42,818 nt of DNA from a virus (IMGVR_UViG_3300023176_001474:1-42818); one strand, 5' to 3'; counted from the first letter of the stretch, positions 14,565 through 23,473 are shown. Numbers and translations are program-made. The notes: generated by a model not told the origin, from the sequence alone.

Positions 14565-15070
14565 TAATTAGCCCTCCACCAAGAACCACCCATACCAATT
14601 CCATCTCGACGAATTAAAGGTCTTAATGGTCTTATAATTATAGAGGGCGTAATAGAGGTTTTTGTTACATCATTATTGCTATCTGACAAGCTAATACTAC
14701 CAACAGAAATACTTTCAAAAGTTTGAATTTTCTGAGCTAGTAAGTCTTCGTTTTGTACAAGATGTAAAGCTTGTTCATATACTGCAATTTTAACTTGGGA
14801 CGGAACCTCGTTATTTGCAACCGTGATCTGTTGACCCATTCGGGGATCGTAGTAAATTGCATTTTTACGAGGCCACGCTAGAGCTTGAGAAGAGCTAACA
14901 GCAGCACCAATCCAATGACGTTCATCAATTAATTGAGTGGCTGTAACTAGAGCTTGCTCTTTAGTTTCGTCATTCGAACTATCCCATTCGGCGGCATCAA
15001 TTCGAGTTTCAAAATAAGTATCAGCATCGGCTATAGTTACATAGCTATTTGTATTTAGAACTAAAGCCAT
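14564..15070 (-). CDS. Head-tail connector/adaptor (DnaT-like family)
   Basis: 168 aa. It starts MALVLNTNSYVTIADADTYFETR, continues with KEQALVTATQLIDERHWIGAA and ALAWPRKNAIYYDP, then EVPSQVKIAVYEQALHL. This all-helical pattern with a tryptophan-proline WPR segment is the signature of the phage adaptor family often labelled DnaT-like ssDNA-binding. It forms the first ring below the portal. It follows the major capsid gene, the usual place. Confidence 0.7.
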   Translation of the reverse strand: MALVLNTNSYVTIADADTYFETRIDAAEWDSSNDETKEQALVTATQLIDERHWIGAAVSSSQALAWPRKNAIYYDPRMGQQITVANNEVPSQVKIAVYEQALHLVQNEDLLAQKIQTFESISVGSISLSDSNNDVTKTSITPSIIIRPLRPLIRRDGIGMGGSWWRAN

Positions 15071-15086
15071 TAGCTCCTCCTAATTC

Positions 15087-16202
15087 TTATGAGTGGAAGA
15101 TAGGCAAGATGCCTAGGTTTAGTGCATCCATCTTACGAGTCCATGAAGCAGCCGCACCAAGAGTTGTGTTAGTTGCAAATGCGTTTGTTGCACCTGCCCA
15201 ATCATAACCTTGTGGATGCATTACGAAACCATAACGATACCAAATGTTTGTAGAACCACCACCTGTGTAAGATGCTGCATCACGATCTACTTCTACAGGT
15301 GTAGGAGCTGAAATCGGAGCATAAGCTACAGACTGAGGCTTAATAACAAATGAACACTTAGTTGACTGTGCGTTTACGTCACCTGCAGAAGTTGTTGCAC
15401 GTTGACTTGCACGAGTCATTACTAGACGGAATTTACCACCAAACAGTGTGTTAAACTGTAGGTTGCCATCTGTGATGATTGTTTCATCAACAACGTTAGC
15501 AGCACGCATTTCAGCCATTGTTTCTGGTGAAGTTACTAGATACATGAAATCTGGTTCCATGTCTTTGTATGCCATGCCAATAGCCTTAAATAGACGCTCA
15601 CCACGAGCAGCACCTGTTGCTGTTGAGTCAAACAGTTTACGCTCATCTGAAGAAGAAGTAGCCGCAGTACCAAATACACCATCAGCATTAATGTCAACAA
15701 AGAAACCTGTTGCAGAAGCGTCTGCATCTGTATCAAAGTCAACAATACCGCCGTTACCAGCACCACCTGCATCGCCTAGCGCTGTTTCAGAAGCTGCAAC
15801 ACCTTTTAGAACTTCCATAAGTGCATTGCCTTCGTCATCACCACGTACTTGAGCAAAGTCACGAGCAATCTTTGAAAGACCGTCTTGGCGTGAAATTACT
15901 TCTTGTAGGTTAACTTGCTGTGCGCCGAATGTACGCATTGACTTAACATAGTTAGAGATCTCTGTTGAGATGTCTGTATATGTACCATCAGTTGCACTTG
16001 AAAGAGAAGGCACGTTGATGGTTGGGTTCAATGGTTTGTACCAACGCATCTGACCGATAAATGACTCACCGTCAGTACGAATATCAGCTGAGCCACCAAC
16101 AATATCTGTCGAGTTTAGCTTTTTAGCTGTTGTGTACGCTTCGTCAGCATACGCAGAAATAGCGAGTGCTACGTTCTGAAAATCTGTGTTTGTAATAGCC
16201 AT
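15087..16202 (-). CDS. Major capsid protein
   Basis: 371 aa, starting MAITNTDFQNVALAISAYADEAYTTA. It follows the scaffold gene and precedes the adaptor gene. The protein is neutral and balanced, with alanine/glycine-rich loops (GDAGGAGNGG, GGGSTNIWYRYGFVMHPQGYDW) like HK97-fold coat proteins of about this length. Hundreds of copies form the head shell. AAGGAA precedes the ATG. The family is not recognised by a specific motif, so the call depends on order, length and composition. Confidence 0.85.
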   Translation of the reverse strand: MAITNTDFQNVALAISAYADEAYTTAKKLNSTDIVGGSADIRTDGESFIGQMRWYKPLNPTINVPSLSSATDGTYTDISTEISNYVKSMRTFGAQQVNLQEVISRQDGLSKIARDFAQVRGDDEGNALMEVLKGVAASETALGDAGGAGNGGIVDFDTDADASATGFFVDINADGVFGTAATSSSDERKLFDSTATGAARGERLFKAIGMAYKDMEPDFMYLVTSPETMAEMRAANVVDETIITDGNLQFNTLFGGKFRLVMTRASQRATTSAGDVNAQSTKCSFVIKPQSVAYAPISAPTPVEVDRDAASYTGGGSTNIWYRYGFVMHPQGYDWAGATNAFATNTTLGAAASWTRKMDALNLGILPIFHS

Positions 16203-16234
16203 GATTGTAATTCCTTATATATAACTATTATAAT

Positions 16235-16909
16235 TTAATAATTGAATTGTCCTAGTTGGCCTTTAGCAGCCATTGCTAGTACTTCCTCTGAAGTCATCTC
16301 AGAAAGACTTTTAGTAACATCTGTTTGAGAAGGAGCAGAGGGAGTTGAAGTTCCAGCGCCACTATTGGCTTTAACACGGAACAAAAATGAATTATCTTCA
16401 CTTTTTGAGTAAGAGTCAATAAATTCTTGAATAGAAGAACCAGACTTGTGAACCCATGCACCATTTTCGTTTTGAACAAGTTGCTCAACGATATCACGCT
16501 GTGCCATTTGACGACTACGCTCATTGCGGAACTCTAGTGTAGCTAGTTGTGTGTTCACAACATTATCACGGTTCAGCTTAGTGTTTTCTTCTTCGAACAC
16601 CTTTAGTTTAGCGTTAGCTTCAGCTAGCTTCATTTCAAGAGCTTCTTTAAGTTTTCCTTCGGCTTCTAAACGTTCAATTTCAGCAGCCTTTTGTGCTTGT
16701 TCGACTTCAGCAGCTTTCTTAAGTGCCTCATCTCGCTCTCGAACCATGCGGTCCATGTTTTGCTTCATTTGTTGAAGACGGTCTTGCACCGCTGCCTCAA
16801 TCGGATCTACCTCGTCCGCTTTAGCTTCTGGTGCCTCTGGTTGTTGTTCAGTCTCTTCTTGGACTGTTTCTACTGTTTCTTCTTCAATTACTGTATTTTC
16901 TTCACTCAT
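16235..16909 (-). CDS. Capsid scaffolding protein
   Basis: 224 aa, very acidic N-terminus (EEETVETVQEETEQQPEAPE), then a long coiled coil (about 45-115, AAEVEQAQKAAEIERLEAEGKLKEALEMKL) and a C-terminal region with low-complexity STPSAPSQ before a short helix. This is the classic layout of phage scaffold proteins, which guide coat assembly and are then removed. It lies directly before the major capsid gene. Two small inverted repeats (16922-16959) lie in the leader. No protease gene is seen next to it. Confidence 0.85.
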   Translation of the reverse strand: MSEENTVIEEETVETVQEETEQQPEAPEAKADEVDPIEAAVQDRLQQMKQNMDRMVRERDEALKKAAEVEQAQKAAEIERLEAEGKLKEALEMKLAEANAKLKVFEEENTKLNRDNVVNTQLATLEFRNERSRQMAQRDIVEQLVQNENGAWVHKSGSSIQEFIDSYSKSEDNSFLFRVKANSGAGTSTPSAPSQTDVTKSLSEMTSEEVLAMAAKGQLGQFNY

Positions 16910-16921
16910 AATTTTTTCCTT

Positions 16922-16959
16922 TCAAGCACAGCTTGAGTTAATATTTGTGTCACAGACAC
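16922..16959. repeat. Pair of small hairpins upstream of scaffold gene
   Basis: Two inverted repeats with 3-nt loops lie 24 nt apart (centre to centre): TCAAGC-ACA-GCTTGA (16922-16936) and GTGTC-ACA-GACAC (16947-16959), both with loop TGT on the minus strand. They fall in the 85-bp gap between the MuF-polymerase gene and the scaffold gene. Possible hairpin promoters or RNA structures. Confidence 0.4.
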
Positions 16960-16994
16960 GTTTTAAATAAAGTCCTATAGGCTATTACAAATAA

Positions 16995-19900
16995 CTACGG
17001 ACCAATGCCATACCAGTCTTTATTACCCGTTAAGGGTTCTAGTATGTCTTTTCTTGTTATCTTATTTGGCGGGTCAATTAAACCTAACCGTTTAGCTTCA
17101 GCTAAAAGCTCATTATAAGATTTTCTTGAAAGACCTTGTCTACGCATCTCACGTAAGGTCTTTCTAATAGTATCACCTTCAAGAGCATCTGCATAGATGG
17201 TTCTTAAAGCATCTTTCGCACGTCTTGCTTCACTAATATTAGTAAAGAAAGCATCGTGGATAGTTGCAGTTTCAACGTTGTTTTTAAGCCCCCATTGATG
17301 GAACTTTCGTACGATAACAGCGTCATTACTGTGATTTCCGTTAACACCTAATCCAATTCTAGCATCATTTAACGAAGCTTTTCCTAAAAGTTTTCCGTCT
17401 GTTGATGCGTCTTCATAGATGTTTGCAACTCTACGTCCAGTAACAGGATCTTCAAATTCAATACGATCCTGTTCTTTAAAACGATAACGTTGCATCATTA
17501 CTTTACCGTCAAATGTAACCCAAGGAATATCTGTCTTTTGGGTTTCATTAACATAACGTGTTGCTACTTTTTTCCAATAATTGATAAAGTTATCAGTTAC
17601 AGGAGCACGAGCAGACATATTTTTACTCATAATACGAGATATCTCCGAAAAATCTTTTGGAGTAACAATACCTCGTCTTGCATTGCTTATTTCTCTAACA
17701 AAATCACCAACATCAGGGTGAATGTCTTGAGCATCTTTAAGAAGTTTTCTTCCTACAGGTTGTCCTTTATTTATTAAACTTACAAGTTCAGATCTAAAGC
17801 TTTCTAATTCGGCAACAACAGAAGTAGCACCTTCTCTCTTTGCTAGTTTTATTTTACCATCAATAATTCTTAAGTTAGCATTAAGATTATCTTTAGTAAT
17901 AGTTAAAAAGCCTTTATCATCTAAAACCTTAACAAGACCTCTAGAAACATTAGCTGTTTTAGTTGCAGCTCCTGCACCATAGAAACCAACCATGTTTTGA
18001 TACTTGGCAGCTTTTGCTAAATCTTCCCAAGTTAAATTAGAGTCTCTTAAAGCAGGAATTTTTCTAAAGTCTGGATCATTAATAGTGTCCATAGCCACAA
18101 GGTCATATAGTCTATTTTTTTGAGTTGTAGCCAAAACATTACTTGCTTCTGCAATACTTCTATCACCAGTAGATAAACCAATAATCTGAGCACCAGAAGA
18201 ACTAGCGTCATTTTCGATCATTAATTTAGTCTTATAACTTCTTAAAGGTTTACCTGATTTAAGATGTCTTTCAATTCTTGCATACTCTAAGGCCATTCTA
18301 GAAAGTTTAGCAACTTCAGCACCTTCCAACCCTCTCAATAAAGGATGTTCTAAGAATTCTCTCATTCGTCTATCACGTTGAGTCTTAGCCATCATAGTTT
18401 CGCCTAAGTCAATAAGACTTTGCCTGTTTCTTTCAAAAATTGCACGGCGGCCTGCTTGAGTAAGAGCTTCAGTTCCAGGTCCAATTAGAGCACCAATTTG
18501 TACTTTTAACTCATCTAAGGCCTCATCCGTCATATTAACAGCACGACCAGAGTTAAGAAAAGGTCTTACTAGCTCACCACCAGTAGGTGTTAAGTACCCT
18601 CTATGATAAATACGGCCACGAGAGTCTATAAAGGCAGTAGTACGAAAATTCCTACCTCGTTGAGCGTGGTATTTAGCTGTTGCCATGAGGCCATAACCTT
18701 GCTCTCCACGATTAAGTATTTCGTGCCTAAATTCGTTGAGACTGTCATAATATTTTGTGTTGCCTCGGGGATCCCTAAATCTAGCGAGATCGTCCATGAA
18801 TCCAAAAAATTCATCGTCTACTCCGTATTCTACGTTCATAACGTGATTTAATGTTCTTGCCATGTCACGATCAATTTGTTTAGCATCGTAATCTGCAAAC
18901 TTATCTCTAGAAATTAAAGGAAGTCCTGTATCATTACCTCTAGCATCTATATAAGTTTTCTTATTAGCCTTAACATAAAGCCTATCTCTTGCAGAAGTTA
19001 TACCTAACCTTCTAGAAATTGTTACCTTACGTTCTGCTTCTTGAAGCTTAAGTAAGTTTTTATTAACAACAATTACTTCTCTAGAAATCGTATCTCCCCA
19101 ACCACCAGAGGCTCTTCCTGTTTCAACGTCAATAACTCCTCTACGAGTTTTGCCTCTGAATTGAACACGAATATAACCTTGTTGTCTGAAAAACTCTAGT
19201 ATTCTAGAACCTTCAGTATGATGATCTTTAAGCGTATGCTTAGTAAAGGGTATAATATTTTGGAAGTCTTTTGAAAATTGCTTACCAATATTAATAGCAA
19301 GTGTATCATAGTCAGTAGACTGCCCTGATGAAATTAACTTAGAAATTTTAGTTAAACTATCAATTGCCTTTTCATTAAAAATATTATCACTAGGTTTTTT
19401 AGATGCAACTAAGAATTCTCTATCAAGAATACGCCGAATAGCTTCTCGATTACCTGCTATTCTTTGAGTTAGCCAAGAATCTGTAGGTTCTCTGTTATAA
19501 GCTTTTTTGTATGCCTTATAGGCAGCATTAACTTTAGGATATCGTCTAAGAAGATTTTTCTTTAACTTCTCTTTAGTAGGATATTTTTCAGTAAACTTAT
19601 TAAAGTAAAGTCTTAAAGGCGCTCTTCCAGAGATAAATAGTTGTCTTGCAAGTTTTTTACCTTCTGTTCTTCGCCAACCGTCAATAAATCTTTGATCAGC
19701 TAGTTGATCTCTTTGTAAATCAGCAAAGTTATAATACTTACCCATAATTTGTACTTGGGGAGTATCTTTTGACAAATAACTAACAAACATCTCAGAACGT
19801 TTGCGAGAACGTGTATCTAGTAATCTAGAAACGTTTTGAACGGCAAATCTATTTTCTGCTCTAACAACCGCTGCAAAATCTCCCCATGGAATTTTATCTT

Positions 19901-21359
19901 TAGCATAACGCTCAAAAACAACTCTGAGATTTTCTACTACAACTGTTTGTTGATTTAAAGAAATTTTATCATTTAATCCTGCAGTAAAAGATTCAATAAA
20001 TTGTTTTTGATCAGCAGATAAAAGTTTAGAATTACGCATAAAGTCTAAACGCTCTTGATAGAGATTAAAATCAGGATCATAAATATTATTGTTTTTAATT
20101 TCACCTGTTAAAGGATCAGCACTAAAGTTACGCTCATCAAATTCATTTCCAACTCTTCTTCGAGAGGCTTGTTTGCCAACTAGACTAGTACCTTTATAGT
20201 CAGTTAAAGACATTGTTTTACTAAAGTCATCAGAGTCTAATATAAATAATTGTCTTAGGTCATCTTTGTTTTTAGGGTTTCTAATTAAAGATGAAGGTCT
20301 AGTCGCTTGTAGACGAATATCTTGTTCTCTAATCTTTTGTTTAGGGCGATAAACAGCAGTAGCATTTGCAGCCTTAGCCCGTAAAGCTTGTATGCTTAAC
20401 GCTTTACCTTTAGGCGTAATAAATTGTTCTGCTTTTAATTTACCTTGTCTAAACAAGTTTGCAGCATCTTCAGAGCCTAACATTTTACTCTGAATATCCA
20501 TAGACTGTCTTTTTAACCAGTTACCGAAGCTTTCTTTTTTTGGAGGAAGTCCGTTAAGCTCTTGATCACTTTTTACATTTAATTTTGTCTTTTTTAGTCT
20601 AGGGGTTTGCTCACGAAATAATTCCTGTTTGTTTTTAAGTACAGGAGTCATTGAGCTACGACAATTCCAATGTAAAGGTGGTATAAACCTTTTGTCATTT
20701 AGGTCATAAACTTTACCGTTATGATGTGTACAAATAGGGCTTGTACGAGAGTCAAGTATAGCAGTAAACATAAAACCTTTAATTATATCTTCATTGTCTT
20801 CTGCTACTTTTCTTAGTGCTGCTGTTTGAGTAGAAGTTATGGCAGTTCTTGTCAAAGTTTTTGCTTGATATTCTGTTATTTTAGTAGTTTTTAAGACATC
20901 TGCAATAATTTCGTTTGGTGACTTATTGTTTGCTAGTCCAGCTTTAACTTTAGACTGGATTCTAACAAGTTCACCTGCAGAAATATTTTTAACATTATCA
21001 CTAAGACCTTTTGCCCCACGCATAGTAGGGCCAGTTACTTCAGCTAATAACTCTCTTGTCTTAGGTTTATTAACTTTGTAAAAGTCTTTAACTTCTTTGT
21101 AAAGGTTATCGCTATGAAAGTCTAATTGAGAAGTAGAAAATTCTTTAACAGAATTCTTTTTGTGAGAAAGAAGTTCTGTACCAAAGCGACTTACTTCTTT
21201 AGAAACATCATTTCTAATATTTTTTCTAAGCAAGTCTCTTAAATTTTTTCTATGACGTCTTATAATACGTCTATTCTGGATTTGAATTCCTTCTTCATAT
21301 AACCTTACATCTGCCATATGATCTACAATTCGATCATAAATTTTATCGTTGATATTCAT
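16995..21359 (-). CDS. MuF head protein fused to a single-subunit RNA polymerase (predicted virion RNAP)
   Basis: 1454 aa. Residues about 130-240 carry the MuF head-morphogenesis signature: D203-SRTSPIC-THHNGKVY, then PPLHWNCRSS (227-236). Residues about 340-900 are not recognised. The C-terminal part has all core motifs of T7/N4-class RNA polymerases in order: FIDSRGRIYHRGYLTP (910-925, DxRGR), motif A ENDASSSGAQIIGL with D1051, motif B AKYQNMVGFYGAG with K1119, Y1127 and G1128 at T7-like K-to-Y spacing, NGNHSNDAVIVRK (1341-1352), and motif C TIHDAFF with H1368/D1369. Both catalytic aspartates are present, so it should be active. MuF proteins are head components next to the portal, so packaging in the virion and injection with DNA is inferred. 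GGAG lies 7 nt before the ATG; scaffold and capsid genes follow. Confidence 0.9.
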   Translation of the reverse strand: MNINDKIYDRIVDHMADVRLYEEGIQIQNRRIIRRHRKNLRDLLRKNIRNDVSKEVSRFGTELLSHKKNSVKEFSTSQLDFHSDNLYKEVKDFYKVNKPKTRELLAEVTGPTMRGAKGLSDNVKNISAGELVRIQSKVKAGLANNKSPNEIIADVLKTTKITEYQAKTLTRTAITSTQTAALRKVAEDNEDIIKGFMFTAILDSRTSPICTHHNGKVYDLNDKRFIPPLHWNCRSSMTPVLKNKQELFREQTPRLKKTKLNVKSDQELNGLPPKKESFGNWLKRQSMDIQSKMLGSEDAANLFRQGKLKAEQFITPKGKALSIQALRAKAANATAVYRPKQKIREQDIRLQATRPSSLIRNPKNKDDLRQLFILDSDDFSKTMSLTDYKGTSLVGKQASRRRVGNEFDERNFSADPLTGEIKNNNIYDPDFNLYQERLDFMRNSKLLSADQKQFIESFTAGLNDKISLNQQTVVVENLRVVFERYAKDKIPWGDFAAVVRAENRFAVQNVSRLLDTRSRKRSEMFVSYLSKDTPQVQIMGKYYNFADLQRDQLADQRFIDGWRRTEGKKLARQLFISGRAPLRLYFNKFTEKYPTKEKLKKNLLRRYPKVNAAYKAYKKAYNREPTDSWLTQRIAGNREAIRRILDREFLVASKKPSDNIFNEKAIDSLTKISKLISSGQSTDYDTLAINIGKQFSKDFQNIIPFTKHTLKDHHTEGSRILEFFRQQGYIRVQFRGKTRRGVIDVETGRASGGWGDTISREVIVVNKNLLKLQEAERKVTISRRLGITSARDRLYVKANKKTYIDARGNDTGLPLISRDKFADYDAKQIDRDMARTLNHVMNVEYGVDDEFFGFMDDLARFRDPRGNTKYYDSLNEFRHEILNRGEQGYGLMATAKYHAQRGRNFRTTAFIDSRGRIYHRGYLTPTGGELVRPFLNSGRAVNMTDEALDELKVQIGALIGPGTEALTQAGRRAIFERNRQSLIDLGETMMAKTQRDRRMREFLEHPLLRGLEGAEVAKLSRMALEYARIERHLKSGKPLRSYKTKLMIENDASSSGAQIIGLSTGDRSIAEASNVLATTQKNRLYDLVAMDTINDPDFRKIPALRDSNLTWEDLAKAAKYQNMVGFYGAGAATKTANVSRGLVKVLDDKGFLTITKDNLNANLRIIDGKIKLAKREGATSVVAELESFRSELVSLINKGQPVGRKLLKDAQDIHPDVGDFVREISNARRGIVTPKDFSEISRIMSKNMSARAPVTDNFINYWKKVATRYVNETQKTDIPWVTFDGKVMMQRYRFKEQDRIEFEDPVTGRRVANIYEDASTDGKLLGKASLNDARIGLGVNGNHSNDAVIVRKFHQWGLKNNVETATIHDAFFTNISEARRAKDALRTIYADALEGDTIRKTLREMRRQGLSRKSYNELLAEAKRLGLIDPPNKITRKDILEPLTGNKDWYGIGP

Positions 21360-21363
21360 CTAG

Positions 21364-21377
21364 TACTCCATCGAGTA
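21364..21377. repeat. Small inverted repeat upstream of MuF-RNAP gene
   Basis: TACTC-CATC-GAGTA, a 5-bp stem with 4-nt loop, lies 5 nt upstream of the MuF-polymerase ATG and covers its ribosome-binding GGAG. It could modulate translation. Short enough to be chance. Confidence 0.3.
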
Positions 21378-21384
21378 GTTAGAG

Positions 21385-22953
21385 TTATTCCTCTATTTGC
21401 ACCTCATCATCTTGAGGTTGATTTGTAAGAGGGTCAGTTTGTATTTCTTCAATGGCATCTTCATCGCTGTAATCAGCAGGTAAGAAATCATTATATTTAG
21501 CAATATTAATAAATGTAGAACGGCTAATAATACCCATTTGATACCATTCCGAAACAAGTCGCATAGCGCCTTCACCACCAACCATGGGAGCAAAGTCATT
21601 AGACATTTGAAATTCTACATTTTCAGCAGTATACATAGAACCATACTTCCAGTTAAGCATAAAAGCAATAACTTCACGAATAGTTGCAGATACTTTTGCA
21701 TTTAAGGTTCCTAGTTGTGCTGTTTGAGAGGCATTACGTATTTCTAAAGCTACACCTGAAGCTGCTTGCTCTGGTGATAGCATACGAATACCCATCTTAG
21801 CCATTTCATTTACAGTAGAGTCAATTGCTTTTTCCATATCTGAAAGTGCAGCAGTAGGTGTTTCAAGTACACTAATAGATTCATCTTTACGTACACGAAG
21901 CCAAGTACCTAAACCTGCATTTACAATTTCTTCAAATTCTTCATCTGTCATATCTGATTGTACAACAGGAGTGTAGGTTGCAGCACCATAAAGTAAATGA
22001 TTACGGCGAGATACCTTATTATAAAGTGCGACTTCTCTGTCAATAAGAGGCATAAGCACTGGCTCTACAGGTTCAAAATGACCATTAAGAGGCCAGGCTG
22101 GAATACGAGAAATTCGCTCACCAAACATAGTTGGATAAACAGTATTAACTTTAGTAAAGCCAATTTCTGTTAAACGATCTTCGTATTCTTGTTTTATATC
22201 ACCGTTAAGAACTTTAATTTCTGTATTTGTGTCTGGATGTTCATAGTAGTCTAGAACAAGTTTACCTGACTCATCAAGATAGTGATCACATACAGTATCA
22301 ATATAGTTAGGGTGCCAAGGATTATCTTCAGGATAGCGCTTGGTTAAATAACGAGTTACCCAACGAGAAAGTGTCTTTTGGCGAGTTACTGGATGTGTAT
22401 CAGTTTGTATATTAATTACGTTTTCAGCTTCAATAAGCACTGGATAAGGTTTGATATTCATACGCTCTTCAGGAGCCATCATATCAAACTGCTGTTCAGT
22501 AAGTTGAGGATAATCTACATAAACCCAAGCTCTTGAGGTTTGAAGCTCTTCCCACAAAGCTGCATCAAGGAAGTTAAATAGAGAACGCCCATCAAGGGTA
22601 AAGTTATTACGAATCCAATCGATAGCATCTTCTGGTAGTTCTTCTGGAAGCTTAATGTGAGAGTCTTTACGAAGCAAAGAACTAATAAGAACTTTACAGT
22701 ATTGTGCTGTAAGTCCAGGAAGTTCTGCCTCTGATCTGTAAAAGTCATATTGACGTTGTGTCATACTAGGAGAAAAAGGAATTAACAAGTTTGAATAGTC
22801 ATGTTCAATAAACTCGTCATGCGCCTTTACATTCTCTTGTCCTTGTAAAACTGCTCTGGATTTTTTCCACAGAGGCTTTAAGGACTGATAACTATCACTA
22901 GGATCGGCTACCGACTTTTTAATAGCCTTTGTTGGTTTAGTTAGCTGTACCAT
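21385..22953 (-). CDS. Portal protein (DUF4055 family)
   Basis: 522 aa. Recognisable stretches are QRQYDFYRSEAELPGLTAQYCKVLISSLLRKD near 66-97, RSLFNFLDAALWEELQTSRAWVYVDYP near 123-149 and the long C-terminal helical part (AIDSTVNEMAKMGIRMLSPEQAASGVALEIRNASQTAQL), as in DUF4055 phage portal-like proteins. The dodecameric portal is the DNA entry and exit channel. Its gene precedes the MuF gene, the standard head-gene pair, and its ATG overlaps the stop of the 47-aa gene (TAATG). AGGAG lies 9 nt upstream. Confidence 0.88.
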   Translation of the reverse strand: MVQLTKPTKAIKKSVADPSDSYQSLKPLWKKSRAVLQGQENVKAHDEFIEHDYSNLLIPFSPSMTQRQYDFYRSEAELPGLTAQYCKVLISSLLRKDSHIKLPEELPEDAIDWIRNNFTLDGRSLFNFLDAALWEELQTSRAWVYVDYPQLTEQQFDMMAPEERMNIKPYPVLIEAENVINIQTDTHPVTRQKTLSRWVTRYLTKRYPEDNPWHPNYIDTVCDHYLDESGKLVLDYYEHPDTNTEIKVLNGDIKQEYEDRLTEIGFTKVNTVYPTMFGERISRIPAWPLNGHFEPVEPVLMPLIDREVALYNKVSRRNHLLYGAATYTPVVQSDMTDEEFEEIVNAGLGTWLRVRKDESISVLETPTAALSDMEKAIDSTVNEMAKMGIRMLSPEQAASGVALEIRNASQTAQLGTLNAKVSATIREVIAFMLNWKYGSMYTAENVEFQMSNDFAPMVGGEGAMRLVSEWYQMGIISRSTFINIAKYNDFLPADYSDEDAIEEIQTDPLTNQPQDDEVQIEE

Positions 22954-23096
22954 TATTTTGTTCTCCTAGCTGGCTTTTTCTTTTTATAACCACTGGCATA
23001 AATAGCTCTGGCTTGCTTTTCGGCTTCTTTTTTAGTTTTATAAACTTTTCCAGAGGTACCCCAACGGTAGCCACCTTTTACTTTAGTTACTGGCAT
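22953..23096 (-). CDS. Small basic conserved phage protein (47 aa)
   Basis: 47 aa beginning MPVTKVKGGYRWGTSGKVY, then KTKKEAEKQARAIYASGYKKKK and a basic end. The pattern (KGGYRWG.SGKVY.TK..AE.QARAIYASGYK) recurs in many phages near the portal or terminase genes; its function is not known to me. Both ends overlap neighbours as TAATG, which supports the short frame. Confidence 0.85.
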   Translation of the reverse strand: MPVTKVKGGYRWGTSGKVYKTKKEAEKQARAIYASGYKKKKPARRTK

Positions 23097-23383
23097 TACC
23101 ATTTCACCTTATTTGCCCAATATGCGGCACTCATTTTACCTTTGGCGATATTCTTGGCGTGTCTTGCTTTCCAACCTAATCTACGGGCTTTGTAAGCAGC
23201 AGACTCACCTTCTTTTTTAGGGGATCCACTAACACCTTGAGAACCAAAACGAATTGTCTTAATTTTGTCGCCATCTTTAGCAACAACAATATGAGACTTA
23301 GTAGGATGATTAGGAGTTCTTTTGGGTTTATTGAAACCAGATACTCCAGCCCTCTCTAGCCGAGGATCTTTCTTTTTAGCCAT
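23096..23383 (-). CDS. Small basic conserved phage protein (95 aa)
   Basis: 95 aa, strongly basic: MAKKKDPRLERAGVSGFNKP, PNHPTKSHIVVAKDGDKIKT, then KARRLGWKARHAKNIAKGKM and a closing AAYWANKVKW. Proteins with this layout are common beside the portal and terminase genes of marine phages (DUF6321-like, from memory). Charge suggests nucleic-acid binding. AAGGAG precedes the ATG. It starts the head-gene operon downstream of the lysis cassette. Confidence 0.8.
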   Translation of the reverse strand: MAKKKDPRLERAGVSGFNKPKRTPNHPTKSHIVVAKDGDKIKTIRFGSQGVSGSPKKEGESAAYKARRLGWKARHAKNIAKGKMSAAYWANKVKW

Positions 23384-23405
23384 GCTAAACTCCTTAAATT
23401 AATTT

Positions 23406-23429
23406 GGTGGGGTATTTTAACTCCCCACC
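23406..23429 (-). terminator. Hairpin between lysis cassette and head genes
   Basis: Minus-strand GGTGGGG pairs with CCCCACC (7 bp, 10-nt A/T-rich loop), followed by AAATTAATTT. Weak T tract, so it may be a leaky terminator or a 5' stabilising hairpin downstream of promoter copy 3. Confidence 0.5.
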
Positions 23430-23440
23430 TAAAGAGACTA

Positions 23441-23455
23441 ACAGATATAATCTGT
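23441..23455. repeat. 15-nt inverted repeat ahead of head genes
   Basis: ACAGAT-ATA-ATCTGT, 6-bp stem and 3-nt loop (TAT on the minus strand, as in element copy A). It lies between the 17-bp motif (23474) and the hairpin at 23406, 58 nt upstream of the 95-aa gene. Confidence 0.4.
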
Positions 23456-23473
23456 CCCTTTAATTAACCTTTA

